Source of the DNA: Hofstenia miamia
Taxonomy: Eukaryota; Xenacoelomorpha; Acoela; Hofsteniidae
Assembly (NCBI GenBank): GCA_900660155.1
Contig: CABFPE010000130.1
Location: forward strand, 471,285 to 499,435
Length of the DNA stretch: 28,151 bases
Direction: 5' to 3'
Part shown: positions 1 to 10,712 of the stretch, piece after piece
How positions within the stretch are numbered: position 1 is the first letter of the stretch
Layout: the number at the start of each line of letters is the position of its first letter
Translations under genes and position numbers: made by a program
The notes under the pieces: generated by a model
What the model was told of the DNA's origin: nothing
Seen by the model: only the letters and a program-made list of their open reading frames with translations
Databases searched by the model: none

Positions 1-18
1 GTCTTAGCAAAATATCAT

Positions 19-42
19 TTATATATATATATATATATATAT
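19..42. repeat. TA microsatellite
   Basis: An uninterrupted run of TA dinucleotides near the left edge. It is one of six TA tracts in the window (near 19, 5575, 6911, 8263, 16322 and 28123). Confidence 0.9.
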
Positions 43-1000
43 TTGTAGGTAAATATTTTTATTCATTTTTGTGGGAAATTTAAAAATTGTTTTCTTGAAA
101 ACATTTAATGATAAGGAAAAGCTTATTCGAAGATGGACATCGTCGAAAATTTAGGCGCAATTCCAGGGCGGACTGTGTCCAATTTGCATATCCTAGTGCC
201 ATTTTTATAAACCTTGAAAAAAATTTACACACTAAAGTTGAAAAGGCTAAATTGCGTTAAAAATATTATAAGATACAAACGTAAAATATTGTTTTTCAAT
301 GCATTGCTTACAAATTCTTTAGCATTCACTGAATTTGGTTTGATTGGAATGCACCTTTGAACAATTTTCAAGTCCGTATATTTTTAAATTTCGTCATACT
401 TTTGGCAATGCGTCATCACAAGCTCTGCCCTGCCCAGTCCATATCTATTACTGTGTTTAATAGCTCTTGTAAAATAAAATAATTTGCAATTATTGTAGCT
501 TGAAAATGATTTGACCCAGCTTGATGTGCTGCTTTGCATTCGAATCAATGTCAGTCTTGCAGTGTGAGAAAATTACGTTTTGATAGGCGTTTATAATCAT
601 AAATGATAATAAAAGATCATCAAAATAAATATCAACAAAATTTAGGATAAGTGTTTAGATTTCCTATATTAGATTTTTTAGTAATTTTTTCCAAACGTTT
701 AGAAAATGGAAACTAATTCTTAGAAATTGAGCAGGCTGTGCATTCTTCTCATTCTATTTTCAATGTTCTGGGGCATTTGAGGAGACCAGTGTTCATAAAC
801 CTTTTCTGTTTTCTTCCTTAGAAATTTCTATATTTAAAGTTTCAACTGTATGTTTTTTTAGTGAAAGTAGATTTGGCAACTTAATGTGAACAGTTAGTCC
901 ATCATTAAATGTCTAGTGCTTAGTGTGATTTAATTAATAGTTTTACAAACGATTCATTGAAATTATTTATCTGACACAAAACCAACACTGTGTCAAATAA
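43..1000. other. AT-rich intergenic DNA, nothing recognised
   Basis: No open frame of useful length, no clear terminal repeats and no RNA gene signature seen on either strand. Confidence 0.5.
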
Positions 1001-1014
1001 TGAGCGAGCATAAT

Positions 1015-1200
1015 ATATACCCGATCCCCACCCGGACACTTTGATGCCCGGTGCCCGCCTTCCCCTCTCCCCACCTGACACGGACTGACATGCGGACCTA
1101 GCCATGGCCGCAAAACAGTAGTTGTAAGACCCAGGAATTAAACCCAAACTATATGAAGTAGCATTTAAGGAATAATACCAGCTCACATTATCTAGACAAA
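1015..1200. repeat. GC-rich patch, possible decayed interspersed repeat
   Basis: Positions about 1018-1110 are strikingly rich in C on the plus strand, unlike the surrounding AT-rich DNA. A minus-strand open frame (920-1300) crosses it but resembles no protein I know and has low-complexity content. On the minus strand, near 1130-1150, a segment resembles a degenerate Pol III B box (GGTTTAATTCC), so a tRNA-derived SINE is possible. The A box is not convincing. I see a compositional island and infer a transposon remnant. Confidence 0.25.
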
Positions 1201-1473
1201 AATCCTGCACTCTAACAAGTTCCCAAATGAGCATAACTAATCTCAAGCGATCATTGTCGCATATTTGCAACTTGCTATCTACATGCAGGTAGCAGGGCAT
1301 GTTTCATACACGCCAATACTTGTTCTGCCACACACAATTTCACAGTGTCCTACATGTATTTTTACCATAATTGTAGTTGATCATTGTTTTTACCTAATTA
1401 ATTTCAGGCGATGTGTTAATTAATAAAACAATTTTTCTTGTAACTAGAAAATATATATAGAACATTTTGAACT

Positions 1474-2320
1474 CAGAGTTGGAATTGGATTGGGTCGAGC
1501 CGGGCCTAATGTTTTAATTGGTATTTGAAATACAAGAAAAAATCCACTTGAAAAATTAAAATTACAACTGATACAAAACATTCTCTTTAAATTTAAACAC
1601 GCTGCATTGTTGGATGGTGCAATACTTCTAACATCTAAATTTTGTCTGCTATAAGAAAAGAGTGTTTATGAAAATTCAACTTATATTGTTGTGATGTAAG
1701 TTGATGTAAGTTGGAAGAAAATTACAATACTATCCATGAGAACATTTTTATGTTTTTCACAAAACTCTAAGCAACGATTAAAATATAAGCAGTTTCATTT
1801 ACATTGTGCAATCTGATTTTTGAGCGTTTACTATTTTGTGAGATGAAAGCGTTTAACAATTTTACGAAGAAACCAACAAAAATTTAGAAAATTTCTAAGC
1901 AATTTATTGTAAATCTATGCAAAAATTTAAAACGATTTAGAAAATTTTTGTATTCATTGCTAATATTTGTGAAAAACTGAAAATGACACTCAATAATATT
2001 CGGTAGCCAATTGCAATTATTTACAGGTGATGCACACATCTGATTCAGGAAGGTTTGAAGTCTCTAGGCCTCGTGTGACACGTTTATTGTATTAAGCCAA
2101 CAATTAAATTTGAATTTCAACAGAATTGAATCAGCATTGTTGACGTACTAAAGCAGAATTCATATGCACATATTAATCAATACATTGTGCAAATTATCCA
2201 ATGAAATTCACATTGTAGTGCTTATGGGCCTCTATGAGGCAAGACTATAAGTGGCATGAAAGAAAAATAATTTGCTCCAAACCGGGCTTGGGCCTAATTA
2301 ATCACCCAATGCCAACTCTG
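1474..2320. mobile_element. Candidate hAT-like foldback element (inverted ends)
   Basis: The left end CAGAGTTGGAATTGG (1474-1488) and the right end CCAATGCCAACTCTG (2306-2320) are inverted copies that differ at one of 15 positions. Ends starting CAGRG are typical of hAT elements. The inside is AT-rich and non-coding, so this would be a non-autonomous element of about 847 bp. The 8-bp flanks (tttgaact and gtggtcac) do not match, so a target duplication is absent or lost. That keeps confidence low. Confidence 0.3.
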
Positions 2321-3387
2321 GTGGTCACATGCTCATACAACTAAGAAATCCACTATCAGCAAAATTAATGTACGTTAATTTGGAGTAAACAGTATAAACT
2401 TTTGTTAAATTAAGCTTGTTTAAATTTAATAAGAGTAGGACTCGACTGCAAAAACAAGACTCGCAGGGCCCTACGCTACATTGAATATTAATGAGAATTG
2501 GCGATTTGAATTATTAAGGCCAAATTAAAAACACAATCTGAGCGACACAAATTGTAGAATATCTGGCTAGATTTCGAAATATTAACTTCAAAATTTTTAT
2601 ATAGATCAGGTACACAAGTTCTTTTAGTGAAAGTAATTGCTTCATGATTCGAAATATACGTCTTCCTTTTTTTTAATTAGCAGAAATATGAATTGAAATA
2701 TCTTAAATAACAATACTTAAGGCATGCGAATAATAAATTGTAGAAATTATTTTCTAAATTATTTCAAATGCGGAAAGTTATTATTATATTTATTTTGAGT
2801 ATATTTCATTATGTGGTTGCAATTTTAGGTAAAACTATATATGAAGTTCATTCAAACAAAATATTGATTTTTTGTTTTACTACAAATGATGGCAATAAAA
2901 CTGCAGTTTGTTAGACATTAGCAAGCAATATGAAATTAAACGTGTCTTCTAGGCCATAATTTATAGAGTTAAACTTAAAATTTTGCATGAAATTTAAGTG
3001 TTTCAAATCTTAATGACAAGAATAATATTATAATTATAAAATAAAATTTTAAGCTCCAGAACAGCATTTATTTCTGATTTACGTAGTTGAAATCCATGAG
3101 TTATAAAAATTTCATAAAAAAGCATATATTTCGTACATTTATAAATTTGCTAAGATACATACACATGCTTACTTGAAGCCTTATAATTTTCCTGGGGAGG
3201 ATTCGATTTATATGAAAGTTTTTGAAAAAATGAGTCAATAGTTTTTGCTTCAAATCGATTAAAAACGTATGCAAATATGCCCTTTATTTCTTAATAAAAT
3301 AATTAAACAAATAAAAAATGCTTTGATTTTTCATAAATATTAAAATTGTTTGTAATTGAACTTTCCTCAATTTAAACTCTAAAGACA
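2321..3387. other. Intergenic DNA downstream of TSPO, nothing recognised
   Basis: AT-rich sequence without coding signal. It lies beyond the 3' end of the minus-strand TSPO gene. The C-rich half-sites at 2278-2300 belong to the putative inverted end just to the left. Confidence 0.5.
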
Positions 3388-3393
3388 TTTATT
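3388..3393 (-). terminator. Polyadenylation signal of TSPO
   Basis: The minus strand reads AATAAA here, about 20 bases after the TSPO stop codon (3414-3416). The predicted 3' UTR would therefore be only some tens of bases long. Confidence 0.65.
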
Positions 3394-3413
3394 ACAAAAC
3401 AAAGTATAGTACA

Positions 3414-5565
3414 TTACAAAAATGAAACTACTTGGTAAGGTTTGTTGAGTTTATAATATGCGAAGCTGAGAATAGTAGCAAATGCAGCCCACGCAATGTA
3501 TGGCACTAGTAACAATCCAGCTTCGGCATTGACCTGATAAAACAAATAAAATGTTACTAATACTAGAATTAGCAATACAACAGACAACAATGCAGAATCG
3601 GCCAAGTCATGAAGACCAAAATTTACCGGATACCAGATCCAATTTACAATGAGCTGAAGATAGAATACATAAAGAGGAGTGTAGCCTAAAATATATCCCA
3701 TGAACTTGCGCGCAGATAATGAATTCACGAAATCACGTAATATTAATTATAGATATACCATTATACATTCAACTACAAATATAGCATATGCATTTAGCAG
3801 CATTTTGTGGTTCATATATGTTTCTTCTACTCTGTAACCTTCATCCAGGATGATAAAATTTTAAGACTATATGTTTGAGTTATGCATAAGATCAATCTTG
3901 TAATAGATGCTAAAGTATTTGTTGCCAAATTTCGCATGCAAAAGATACTAACAAATCATATAATATTGATCATAAATAAATTTAATTATAATATGATAAA
4001 ACAGTGATTTTGCATGTTAATACATGAAAAGTTGACAAAATGCATGCTTTCCTTTTTTAATGAGACCAATTCATCTTAGGTCCGATACATGTGTCAGATT
4101 TTAGAGAAGAATTCCTTAAATTCCTAAGTTAAATGTTTTGAATGAAAAACAAACACTGTGTGAATGGGATTTCCCTCAACTTCTCGTAAATTTGCTGAAG
4201 TTTGATTCAGAAGGCAGTTTTTTAAAATATCTCGTTAGTGTGAATGCGATTAGCAAATAAATTCTCATTCTGTGCAATGTCTTCCTTTAACATGGACACG
4301 ATTTATTTGCTCATTAATTCTCATATACGTTTGGAAGACATCCATGTTTTCACTGTAAAGAAATAAAGGCATTGGCTTGCTGATTATTATCAATGCTTCT
4401 GTGTTTCATTAGAGGCCGTGCCCAACATCCAGACTTGCTGTTGGTTGTTGTGTACAAAACACAATTTATGCAACAGAGCTTAATTGAAAATATATTAGAA
4501 ATTAAATGCAAATGTTAGTTCAAATTGGTCCGGTACCATGTTTGGTTTTTAGTCCAATACTCGTAGGACTCTAATTGACAAGGTATATTTTGTTGTTTAT
4601 GAGATGTGGTGTAAAAAGAATTGCTTTGCATTTTGTATGTTGTTAACTCTCTTTTTTAGTGGATATCTTACGAATACATTTACGACTTTGCTGTGTTGCG
4701 TTGTGCATGTTGTGTGACTCAACAGTCTTTGCTGTTGTTTTGTTTTGGTTGTTGATGTCAAAAAACCCAAACAACGTCAAGTCTGAAATCTTTATCACAC
4801 TCAGTGATGCCAATATAATGGGCAGTAAAACTATTGAACGAAGTTATTTTAAAATATTCCAATAAAACCGTCAACGTGTGAACGCAATTATATGATTTTC
4901 AGGTGCTTATATTTCAATGGTTACCTAAAGAATTTAAGGAATTCCCCTCCAAATTTAGCCTCTAGTGAATAGGGCACTAGAAGTAGTTTAAAAAAGCCAC
5001 ATTCTTTTGTCTCTCTAAAACAGTCTAAGCAAAATTGTTCAATTCTACCCTAATTTTGATCCACGCGATCACTCGAATTTTATTTGGATAAATTTTTAAG
5101 CCCCGAATTCAATATGATCTTAATAACAGCTTTGCATTGTTTGGACGCATTCCAATTTAAAATATTAGCCTGTAGCTTAGCCAGAATATCGAAGAAAGGC
5201 TTAAATCCGAATCAGATGGCTAATCGAACAAGGCGCTTTTCTTGAAATTAGTAACTCCATCAAAACTAAAGAACGTGATTTTTATGACACTTTCACAAAG
5301 GCTTTTAGGTGTGCTTTTCGATGTGGCAATCTTACACTGGCAATCAGGGCTTTCAAAGCTTGATGAAAATGAAGTTTTATATTTGAATACTTCTGAAACT
5401 TTGACTTGAAAATGTGAATATGCAAATATTACTTAATTCAAGGTTCGATTTGAAATTCTAAAGATTGAAAATTTGATTTCAAGTTTAATATTTCTTAGAA
5501 ATAATTCTTTCATACAAAAGAAATGCATACTTATTGGACGGTAAGATGTAATTAATTATATATAA

Positions 5566-5605
<40 letters not shown>

Positions 5606-6875
5606 CAACGGTTTAGGCTCAAAATCATATACGCAGATCTTGTACCTATGTTTTTGGTCACAATATGGAGTTTATACTAGAAAATTGTTTCAACATACGT
5701 AGTCCACTCTCTATGTAGGAAAGAAAATAAAATTATTGTACTTGTTAACTAGAGAAAAAAATTTGTAGTAGATGCGCTGTCATTTTCTAAAAATGTTAGA
5801 ATTGCTCATTTAATTATTCCAAATAAATCAGTAAAACAACAAAGAACATGTAATGATAGTCATAAAGTTTGCAAAATGTGTTCATTTTTAGTTGAATTAT
5901 CGAACATGCTACGTGAGCATTTAAGTGAATTAATATAAAATGTCATTATTAATGTCTGTCAGACGTTTTCGTTTACAATATTTCATAAAGTAGTTTTAAT
6001 AATAATATACTGGATGCGTAATAATAATATACTGGATGCGTAATAATAAAATACTGGATGCGATAATTTCTAATTTTATAAATGTAATCTTACCAAAAAA
6101 ATGATACTGAAAAAAATTAAGCATAGTATTGATGTGCAAATTTTGCCGGCAAAATTTGAATATCAAAATTTGCCCTTTAGAATTCAAAGTTTGATTTGAA
6201 ATTCGAATTTTGGAATTTGATTTGAAAGCACTGCCGGCAATTCAATAGTCAACCACATTATTTATTTAGAATGAAGATGAACGTGTGGGTATTTACTTTC
6301 GCGCAATATTCCTCTCTGATGTTACACGGATTTTAGATGACCAATCTTATGGAATGAATTCAGTATTGATATAAAACGTTAGAAAAATTCTTAACATCAG
6401 GAAAAAATCAATTTATGAAGTAAGCAAAATATTATTGGGCATAGACAATACATTCAATGCATGCTCGAATTATTTTTTAAACTGCATTTTGATAATTCAT
6501 ATAAAAAGGGATTTGCAAACTCTTGTTGTGTTAGTTTGTGGACTTTATATACATTTAAGCACCCCTGACTAGATTAAATGTTTCTGTACACGGCAATTTT
6601 AGCATATGGCTTTTTATCTGTATATAAGTCTTACCAAATTCCTGGCCGGCTTTGCCTTGAAGTTCCTTGTACACAAGATATGAAGCATAGCCCATCATTA
6701 TGTAGAGAACAGTCCATACTGGCCCAAATACCCATTCTGGTGGGTCGAACCATGGTTTGTTAAGATTGTTATACCATTCAGTGTTGCTATCATTTTTTAC
6801 CAATATGGGGCCAACAATGCCTCCAATCAAAGGAAACAAGGTAAATCCAATTACTTCAACAACATCTGGAACCAT
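3414..6875 (-). CDS. TSPO: Translocator protein (TspO/MBR family), two coding exons
   Basis: Coding exon 1 is 6875-6635 and exon 2 is 3685-3414; together they give 170 residues, against 169 in human TSPO. The start is the ATG at 6875, in good context (A at -3, G at +4); the four codons upstream begin with TTG, not ATG. Exon 1 ends before GTAAGA (phase 1) and exon 2 starts after ATATTTTAG, so the intron is 2,949 bases. Five hydrophobic helices fit the family. Conserved pieces are the FTLFP start of helix 1, KPWFDPPEWVFGPVW (residues 40-54), MGYASYLVYKEL (61-72), NWIWYP (95-100), PYIAW (142-146), and a C-terminal L-x3-Y-x-K (153-159) that meets the loose cholesterol-recognition (CRAC) pattern. 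Known family role: an outer mitochondrial membrane protein that binds cholesterol and porphyrins. No frameshift or stop is seen. Confidence 0.93.
5575..5603. repeat. TA microsatellite in TSPO intron
   Basis: An uninterrupted TA run, preceded by interrupted TATA-rich sequence from about 5556. Confidence 0.9.
5998..6062. repeat. 22-bp tandem repeat, three copies
   Basis: Units at 5998-6019, 6020-6041 and 6042-6062, each ending in TACTGGATGCG. The first two are identical; the third differs at one base (A for T) and lacks the final T. Confidence 0.95.
6137..6158. repeat. 22-bp perfect palindrome
   Basis: CAAATTTTGCC followed directly by its reverse complement. A second GCCGGCAA lies at about 6232, so these could be internal and terminal parts of a small repeat. 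It lies in the TSPO intron. Confidence 0.8.
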
Positions 6876-6910
6876 GATTCTTAACAAAATATTATTAATA
6901 ATTTATATAC

Positions 6911-6950
<40 letters not shown>
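6911..6950. repeat. (TA)n(GA)n compound microsatellite upstream of TSPO start
   Basis: TA at 6911-6936 runs straight into GA at 6936-6950. On the gene strand this is (CT)n(TA)n, ending about 35 bases before the TSPO ATG. It lies either in the promoter or 5' UTR, or in the pyrimidine-rich end of a 5' UTR intron (TTTTGTTAAG at about 6890-6881 could be its acceptor). Confidence 0.85.
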
Positions 6951-7074
6951 AAGAGAAAATCAAATTAAAAATGTTGAAAAATGAACATATAGTGTTTAAC
7001 TTGAAGTTTGCTCGAATTAGAATGCAAATTTTGAGGTTACTGCTTGAAGATGTGGAGAATTGAGTGATATTCAG

Positions 7075-7152
7075 AGGAGAAAAATTTTTCTTATGCTGAT
7101 ATGATGATTTCAAAAAATTAATTTAGTCCAAGGACCTCTTAATACTTAAAGT
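7075..7152 (-). pseudogene. Decayed copy of the exon-like block at 12528-12608
   Basis: The minus strand shows TTTGCAG followed by 78 bases that align with the 81-base block at 12608-12528, sharing the ends QHKK and FSP. Here there is an in-frame TAA (7123-7125), one codon is missing, and the donor GTGAGT has become CTGAAT. Similarity continues into the flanks on both sides (AAGCAGTAA downstream; GATTATT and TATTTT upstream). The whole duplicated segment is therefore about 200 bases (about 6990-7200). A transcribed 5' UTR exon of TSPO is an alternative reading, because it lies 200 bases upstream of that gene. Confidence 0.4.
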
Positions 7153-7347
7153 CTGCAAACAAAGTAGATATTAAATATTTGATTATTGGTAATTATTTTA
7201 GAGTAGGTCAGGTATTCGTTGCCATTATTAGGGATTTTCGCAAAGCAATTGAGTTATTTTATGATTATGTTTGGGTCATCATTATAAAGATATATGATGT
7301 TATTATTTTTTTCATCCTGTAGCCCATATAATCTACATCATTTCGCC

Positions 7348-7490
7348 TTCAAGTTAATCTAACCCACGTTCAAATTCATCTATGTCAATTTCAAGATAAT
7401 CTATATGAAATTCAAATTACTCTATATTAGATTCAAATAAATTTTCGACAATCTCAAATTAATTTGCACCAAATTCAAGTTATTCCAATG
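7348..7490. repeat. Degenerate 21-bp tandem array, about 6-7 units
   Basis: Units start TTCAARTTAATCTAT or a close variant at 7348, 7369, 7390, 7411, 7432 and about 7454 and 7475. Spacing is 21 bases with an occasional 22. The units are diverged from one another, so the array is old. No long open frame crosses it. Confidence 0.65.
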
Positions 7491-7665
7491 GAGAAAATGA
7501 TGTTAGAGTTACTCCATGTTGCATATGTAATGTGCTTTACATAAATGCTATTGAAAAATATTACTTTCAACCATTTCCTACATCTGTATTAGTACCATCA
7601 TCATAGTACCAATAGTACCACAATTAGTAGCAATGAACTACTACTATTTATAATATGCATTGTAT

Positions 7666-7719
7666 ATAGAACGGTTGCTCCTTTGTAAAAATATAGAACG
7701 GTTGCTCCTTTGTAAAAAT
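7666..7719. repeat. 27-bp perfect tandem duplication
   Basis: Two identical adjacent copies, 7666-7692 and 7693-7719, containing GAACGGTTGCTCC. Perfect identity suggests a recent event. Confidence 0.95.
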
Positions 7720-8827
7720 GATTGTGCTAATGATGCTATGTTATGATGTTAGCACTATAGTATTTGTCTAATATTTTTTAAACAAATACATAGACTGCCT
7801 GATTTAGAAATAAGCAGCTATATTTTTTAAGTATTATTTTTTTATTCAAAAAACCTTTTTGAATTCAATATTGATATATAGGAATAATTTAAGCAAAATT
7901 ACAACATGAAATCTCAAAATTTATAACAATTAGTGATATTAGTTTAGTATAAGTATTTATTTATATTCATTCAAATAATTCATTTGTACATTTTAAGTAA
8001 GATTATAGCTTAGCAAAAGCCAAATCTATTTGCAAATTGTTAGCTCTTATATGAAAGGACATTTCGCTCCATTTTAAATGATTATGATTACCATGAATAA
8101 AATTGCCTGCTAGTTTTTGGAGATTGTGAGTATAGAGCTTATAGAACAGAGGTAAAATCATGTGCTACCATTTTCATAAATTAGTGCGAGATTTCAAGAT
8201 GAAATTCTCTTGATTAATTGCAAACAATTTCGAGATATTTTTTCTTAAATACCAGAGATTTCATATATATATATATATATATATGAGTATCTGTTTGTAT
8301 ATTGTGTATGCATGACAACTACTGAATGTGTTGTAACTAAGAGTTGCATAAAGATTTCCTATCCCCTGGGGATAGTTTTCGGGGCTCAAAAAAAGTTCGC
8401 TAGGGGGCAGGGAGGTTCTATGCCATGTTTTTTACTTAGTGATTGAAATTTTACATAAATTGACATGGGACGAACCAGGAGAAGGCTTAGGGGGCAGTTT
8501 TAAATGTGTTTAGGAATCAAGGGCATTCCCTACAAACTCGAGCTATCTCGCATGGTGATGCCAATCTGATATAAAAAATGATTTCAAACAAATTTACCCA
8601 GTCAGTTGAAATATAAATATCTAACAAGATCTAAGAACAATCACAATTGAAGTCATAAAAATAATCTTTTTTATAAGGCATTAAGTAAATTCCAAGACAG
8701 CACTTTTGTATTTGACAAGATTTTTGAAGTGCTATGTTTTTAGTAAGCTCAAGGCCAAGACCTAATAGACATGAGTATACAAAGAAAGCAAAAATTTGAC
8801 AGTTACAAATGAGCAATAGACGTTTAA
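7720..8827. other. Intergenic DNA, nothing coding recognised
   Basis: AT-rich. It contains a TA microsatellite (8263-8284), a short palindrome CTATCCCCTGGGGATAG (8359-8375) and a locally GC-richer stretch at 8355-8560 with two AGGGGGCAG motifs. No usable open frame was found; the minus frame at 8631-8816 matches nothing. Confidence 0.45.
8263..8284. repeat. TA microsatellite
   Basis: An uninterrupted AT/TA run. Confidence 0.9.
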
Positions 8828-8964
8828 GGCCACGGTTAAACTACTTGATTGGAAGCAAGAAAAGTTACAAAATCACGTCACATCGCTAATTATCTCCGTG
8901 GTTAGACGGGCGATTTTAACAAGATGTGACAGATCACGTGTGAACAATCACATAGTCTAACCTA
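8828..8964. mobile_element. Candidate small foldback MITE
   Basis: The left segment CGGTTAAACTACTTGATTGG (8833-8852) and the right segment CAATCACATAGTCTAACC (8945-8962) are imperfect inverted copies. Inside is a second inverted pair, TCACATC and GATGTGA, close to matching CACGT/CACGTG motifs. The segment is compact, AT-poorer than its surroundings and non-coding. No target duplication could be assigned. Confidence 0.35.
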
Positions 8965-9318
8965 AGATTCATAATAGGTAATTTTGACTCTAAATTTTGC
9001 TTTTATAGCACCAATCAAATTGAATGACGTATAGATAAATTTGGATTTCAAAGATACTACTAAACCACCTTCAATTTATTATTCGGGCAAGCATAGCTTA
9101 CTAAAAACCAAAACGAATATTTCAGTGTTGGTACATTTTAAATGATTCGTTTCAGCTTAACATAAGTAAATAGCTCATATGTAAGAATTCATTAGTATTG
9201 GAATTTAAAACTATAATAACCAAAATTACCACTTTGAACTGATCTTTGAGATCAAAAAGTTTTAAATGATATAAGTCATTTTACAGATTAGTGAGAAAAT
9301 GGTCTTATAAACAATGTC

Positions 9319-9666
9319 TTTCCGTATTTTCCGGACCTAATTTTTTCGCCTTATTTCGGTACGATCGACTCATCAAACTAAACCATTTTCCAAAACACTA
9401 ACTGATTAAGAATTAAATCAAACCGCTTTGTTATGATTGAAGCAAAGTTCTTTGGCACAAACAACAAATAATAATCATTATCGTACACAAATACCGTAAT
9501 AATTCTTGTGATTATGATTGAAACAAAATGCTTTGTGTAAGGTAGTTAACACAATTTCTCTACCTTGGCCTATTGGACGGTAATGTGTAAGAACCCTCCT
9601 TTTCAGACCAAAGCAATAGTCTCGGCTTATTAGAAGGAATGGCTTATTGGTTGGAAAATATGGTAA
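9319..9666. mobile_element. Candidate MITE with GTATTTTCC ends
   Basis: The left end TTTCCGTATTTTCC (9319-9332) and the right end GGAAAATATGGTAA (9653-9666) are imperfect inverted copies. Just inside the right end, on the minus strand, are repeated AATAAGCC motifs typical of abundant MITEs with CCGTATTTTCC ends. The motif TATTGGACGGTAA near 9572 also occurs at 5532-5544. It is non-coding and the boundaries are approximate. Confidence 0.35.
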
Positions 9667-10099
9667 TACAACTAAAATTTATTTGGCTGATAATATGAAT
9701 TCACCAAATGATTTCCATGTATTTATCAAAATAGGAATTACTTTGTTTGAATTTTTAAATAAACAAAATCGGGAAATTGAAATCAATAAAGAAATGAAAA
9801 TTTTCATTCAATGATTACTTAAATCTACCAATTGAATTTGCAGAAAGAGGTAGGCTTAATGGAAATGTAAGTGGTCACATTTTCTGAATCACACTTCTGA
9901 AATATACTCGTCGCGTGCTCTTCAGGCTGTATAGTAAATGTCAACAACTACTATTGAAATACAAAGGCCTTTAAAAATCTTCTCAATAAATGTCATTAAG
10001 AACTGCGCCTCAACAGAAAAAATCACTTAGTCTGAATTAGTAATTTGAAATTTCTTATTGAAAAATCTGTAGAATTAATATAAACTCGTAGTGCATAGA

Positions 10100-10320
10100 T
10101 CACGAAATTGTACGATACTAGTAAATAATCGGCCAGTATTTGTTATTTATCGGCCAGACCTCGCAATTTTCGTGTTGGTGACTGGTTGTTGTCATATTTG
10201 TACATATTGTAAATAGTATTGTATATAAAGAACTAAGCATTTGTACAGAGAAAAATAGTTTGAACTGTATTCTCTTCTTGTTCACCAGAATCACCCTGCC
10301 GATTTTACAATAAATACGTA
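10100..10320 (+). promoter_or_regulatory. LTR-like or promoter-like patch
   Basis: In order: a direct repeat of ATCGGCCAG (about 10128 and 10150), a TATATAAAG box (10222-10230), a pyrimidine-rich CTCTTCTTG stretch and a TTTTACAATAAATA end. This layout resembles a retrotransposon solo LTR (TATA, then polyadenylation signal, then an end in ACA). I could not find matching 4-6 bp flanks or a primer-binding site. Confidence 0.25.
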
Positions 10321-10712
10321 AATTTTGAAAGATAAATGTGGATTAAGTTATCTTTTGTCTTATCAGCAACAGTTGAAATGACTAACCTGAAATAATTAAG
10401 AGTGGGATTTTTCTTAAGAAAGCAATCAACAACGGTGGATATTTATAAATTTCCTTGTAGGTCACTACAGAGGTTTTTAGGAAATCCCGCGAGAAGAGCA
10501 GATATAATCATATGTATACCACACCATAGGATCATAAATTTGACCCACAAATCCCCATAGCAAAATTTTTGACAAACCAACAAATATATCATTGTAAAGC
10601 ATATGTAGACACTGAAGATTTGATGTATATTTTATAATGCATTAACATAAATAAAACTAAGAAAAATTTAAAAATCACTATCCTCATCATATATAATAAC
10701 TACTTGTCTCAC

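Larger units (their letters stand above)
3686..6634 (-). other. TSPO intron
   Basis: Spliced GT-AG between the two TSPO coding exons in phase 1; joining them restores the family's loop between helices 2 and 3. The intron carries a TA microsatellite, a 22-bp tandem triplet and a 22-bp palindrome, described separately. A plus-strand open frame at 4659-4865 starts with GTG and matches nothing, so I do not call it a gene. Confidence 0.85.

Noticed and set aside
4659..4865. Plus-strand open frame inside the TSPO intron, preceded by CTTTTTTAG
   Set aside because: It starts with GTG rather than ATG, matches nothing, and lies on the strand opposite to TSPO; the acceptor-like motif is expected by chance in T-rich DNA.
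6578..6984. Plus-strand open frames overlapping TSPO exon 1
   Set aside because: They are the reverse complement of a clearly conserved exon and run into the microsatellite.
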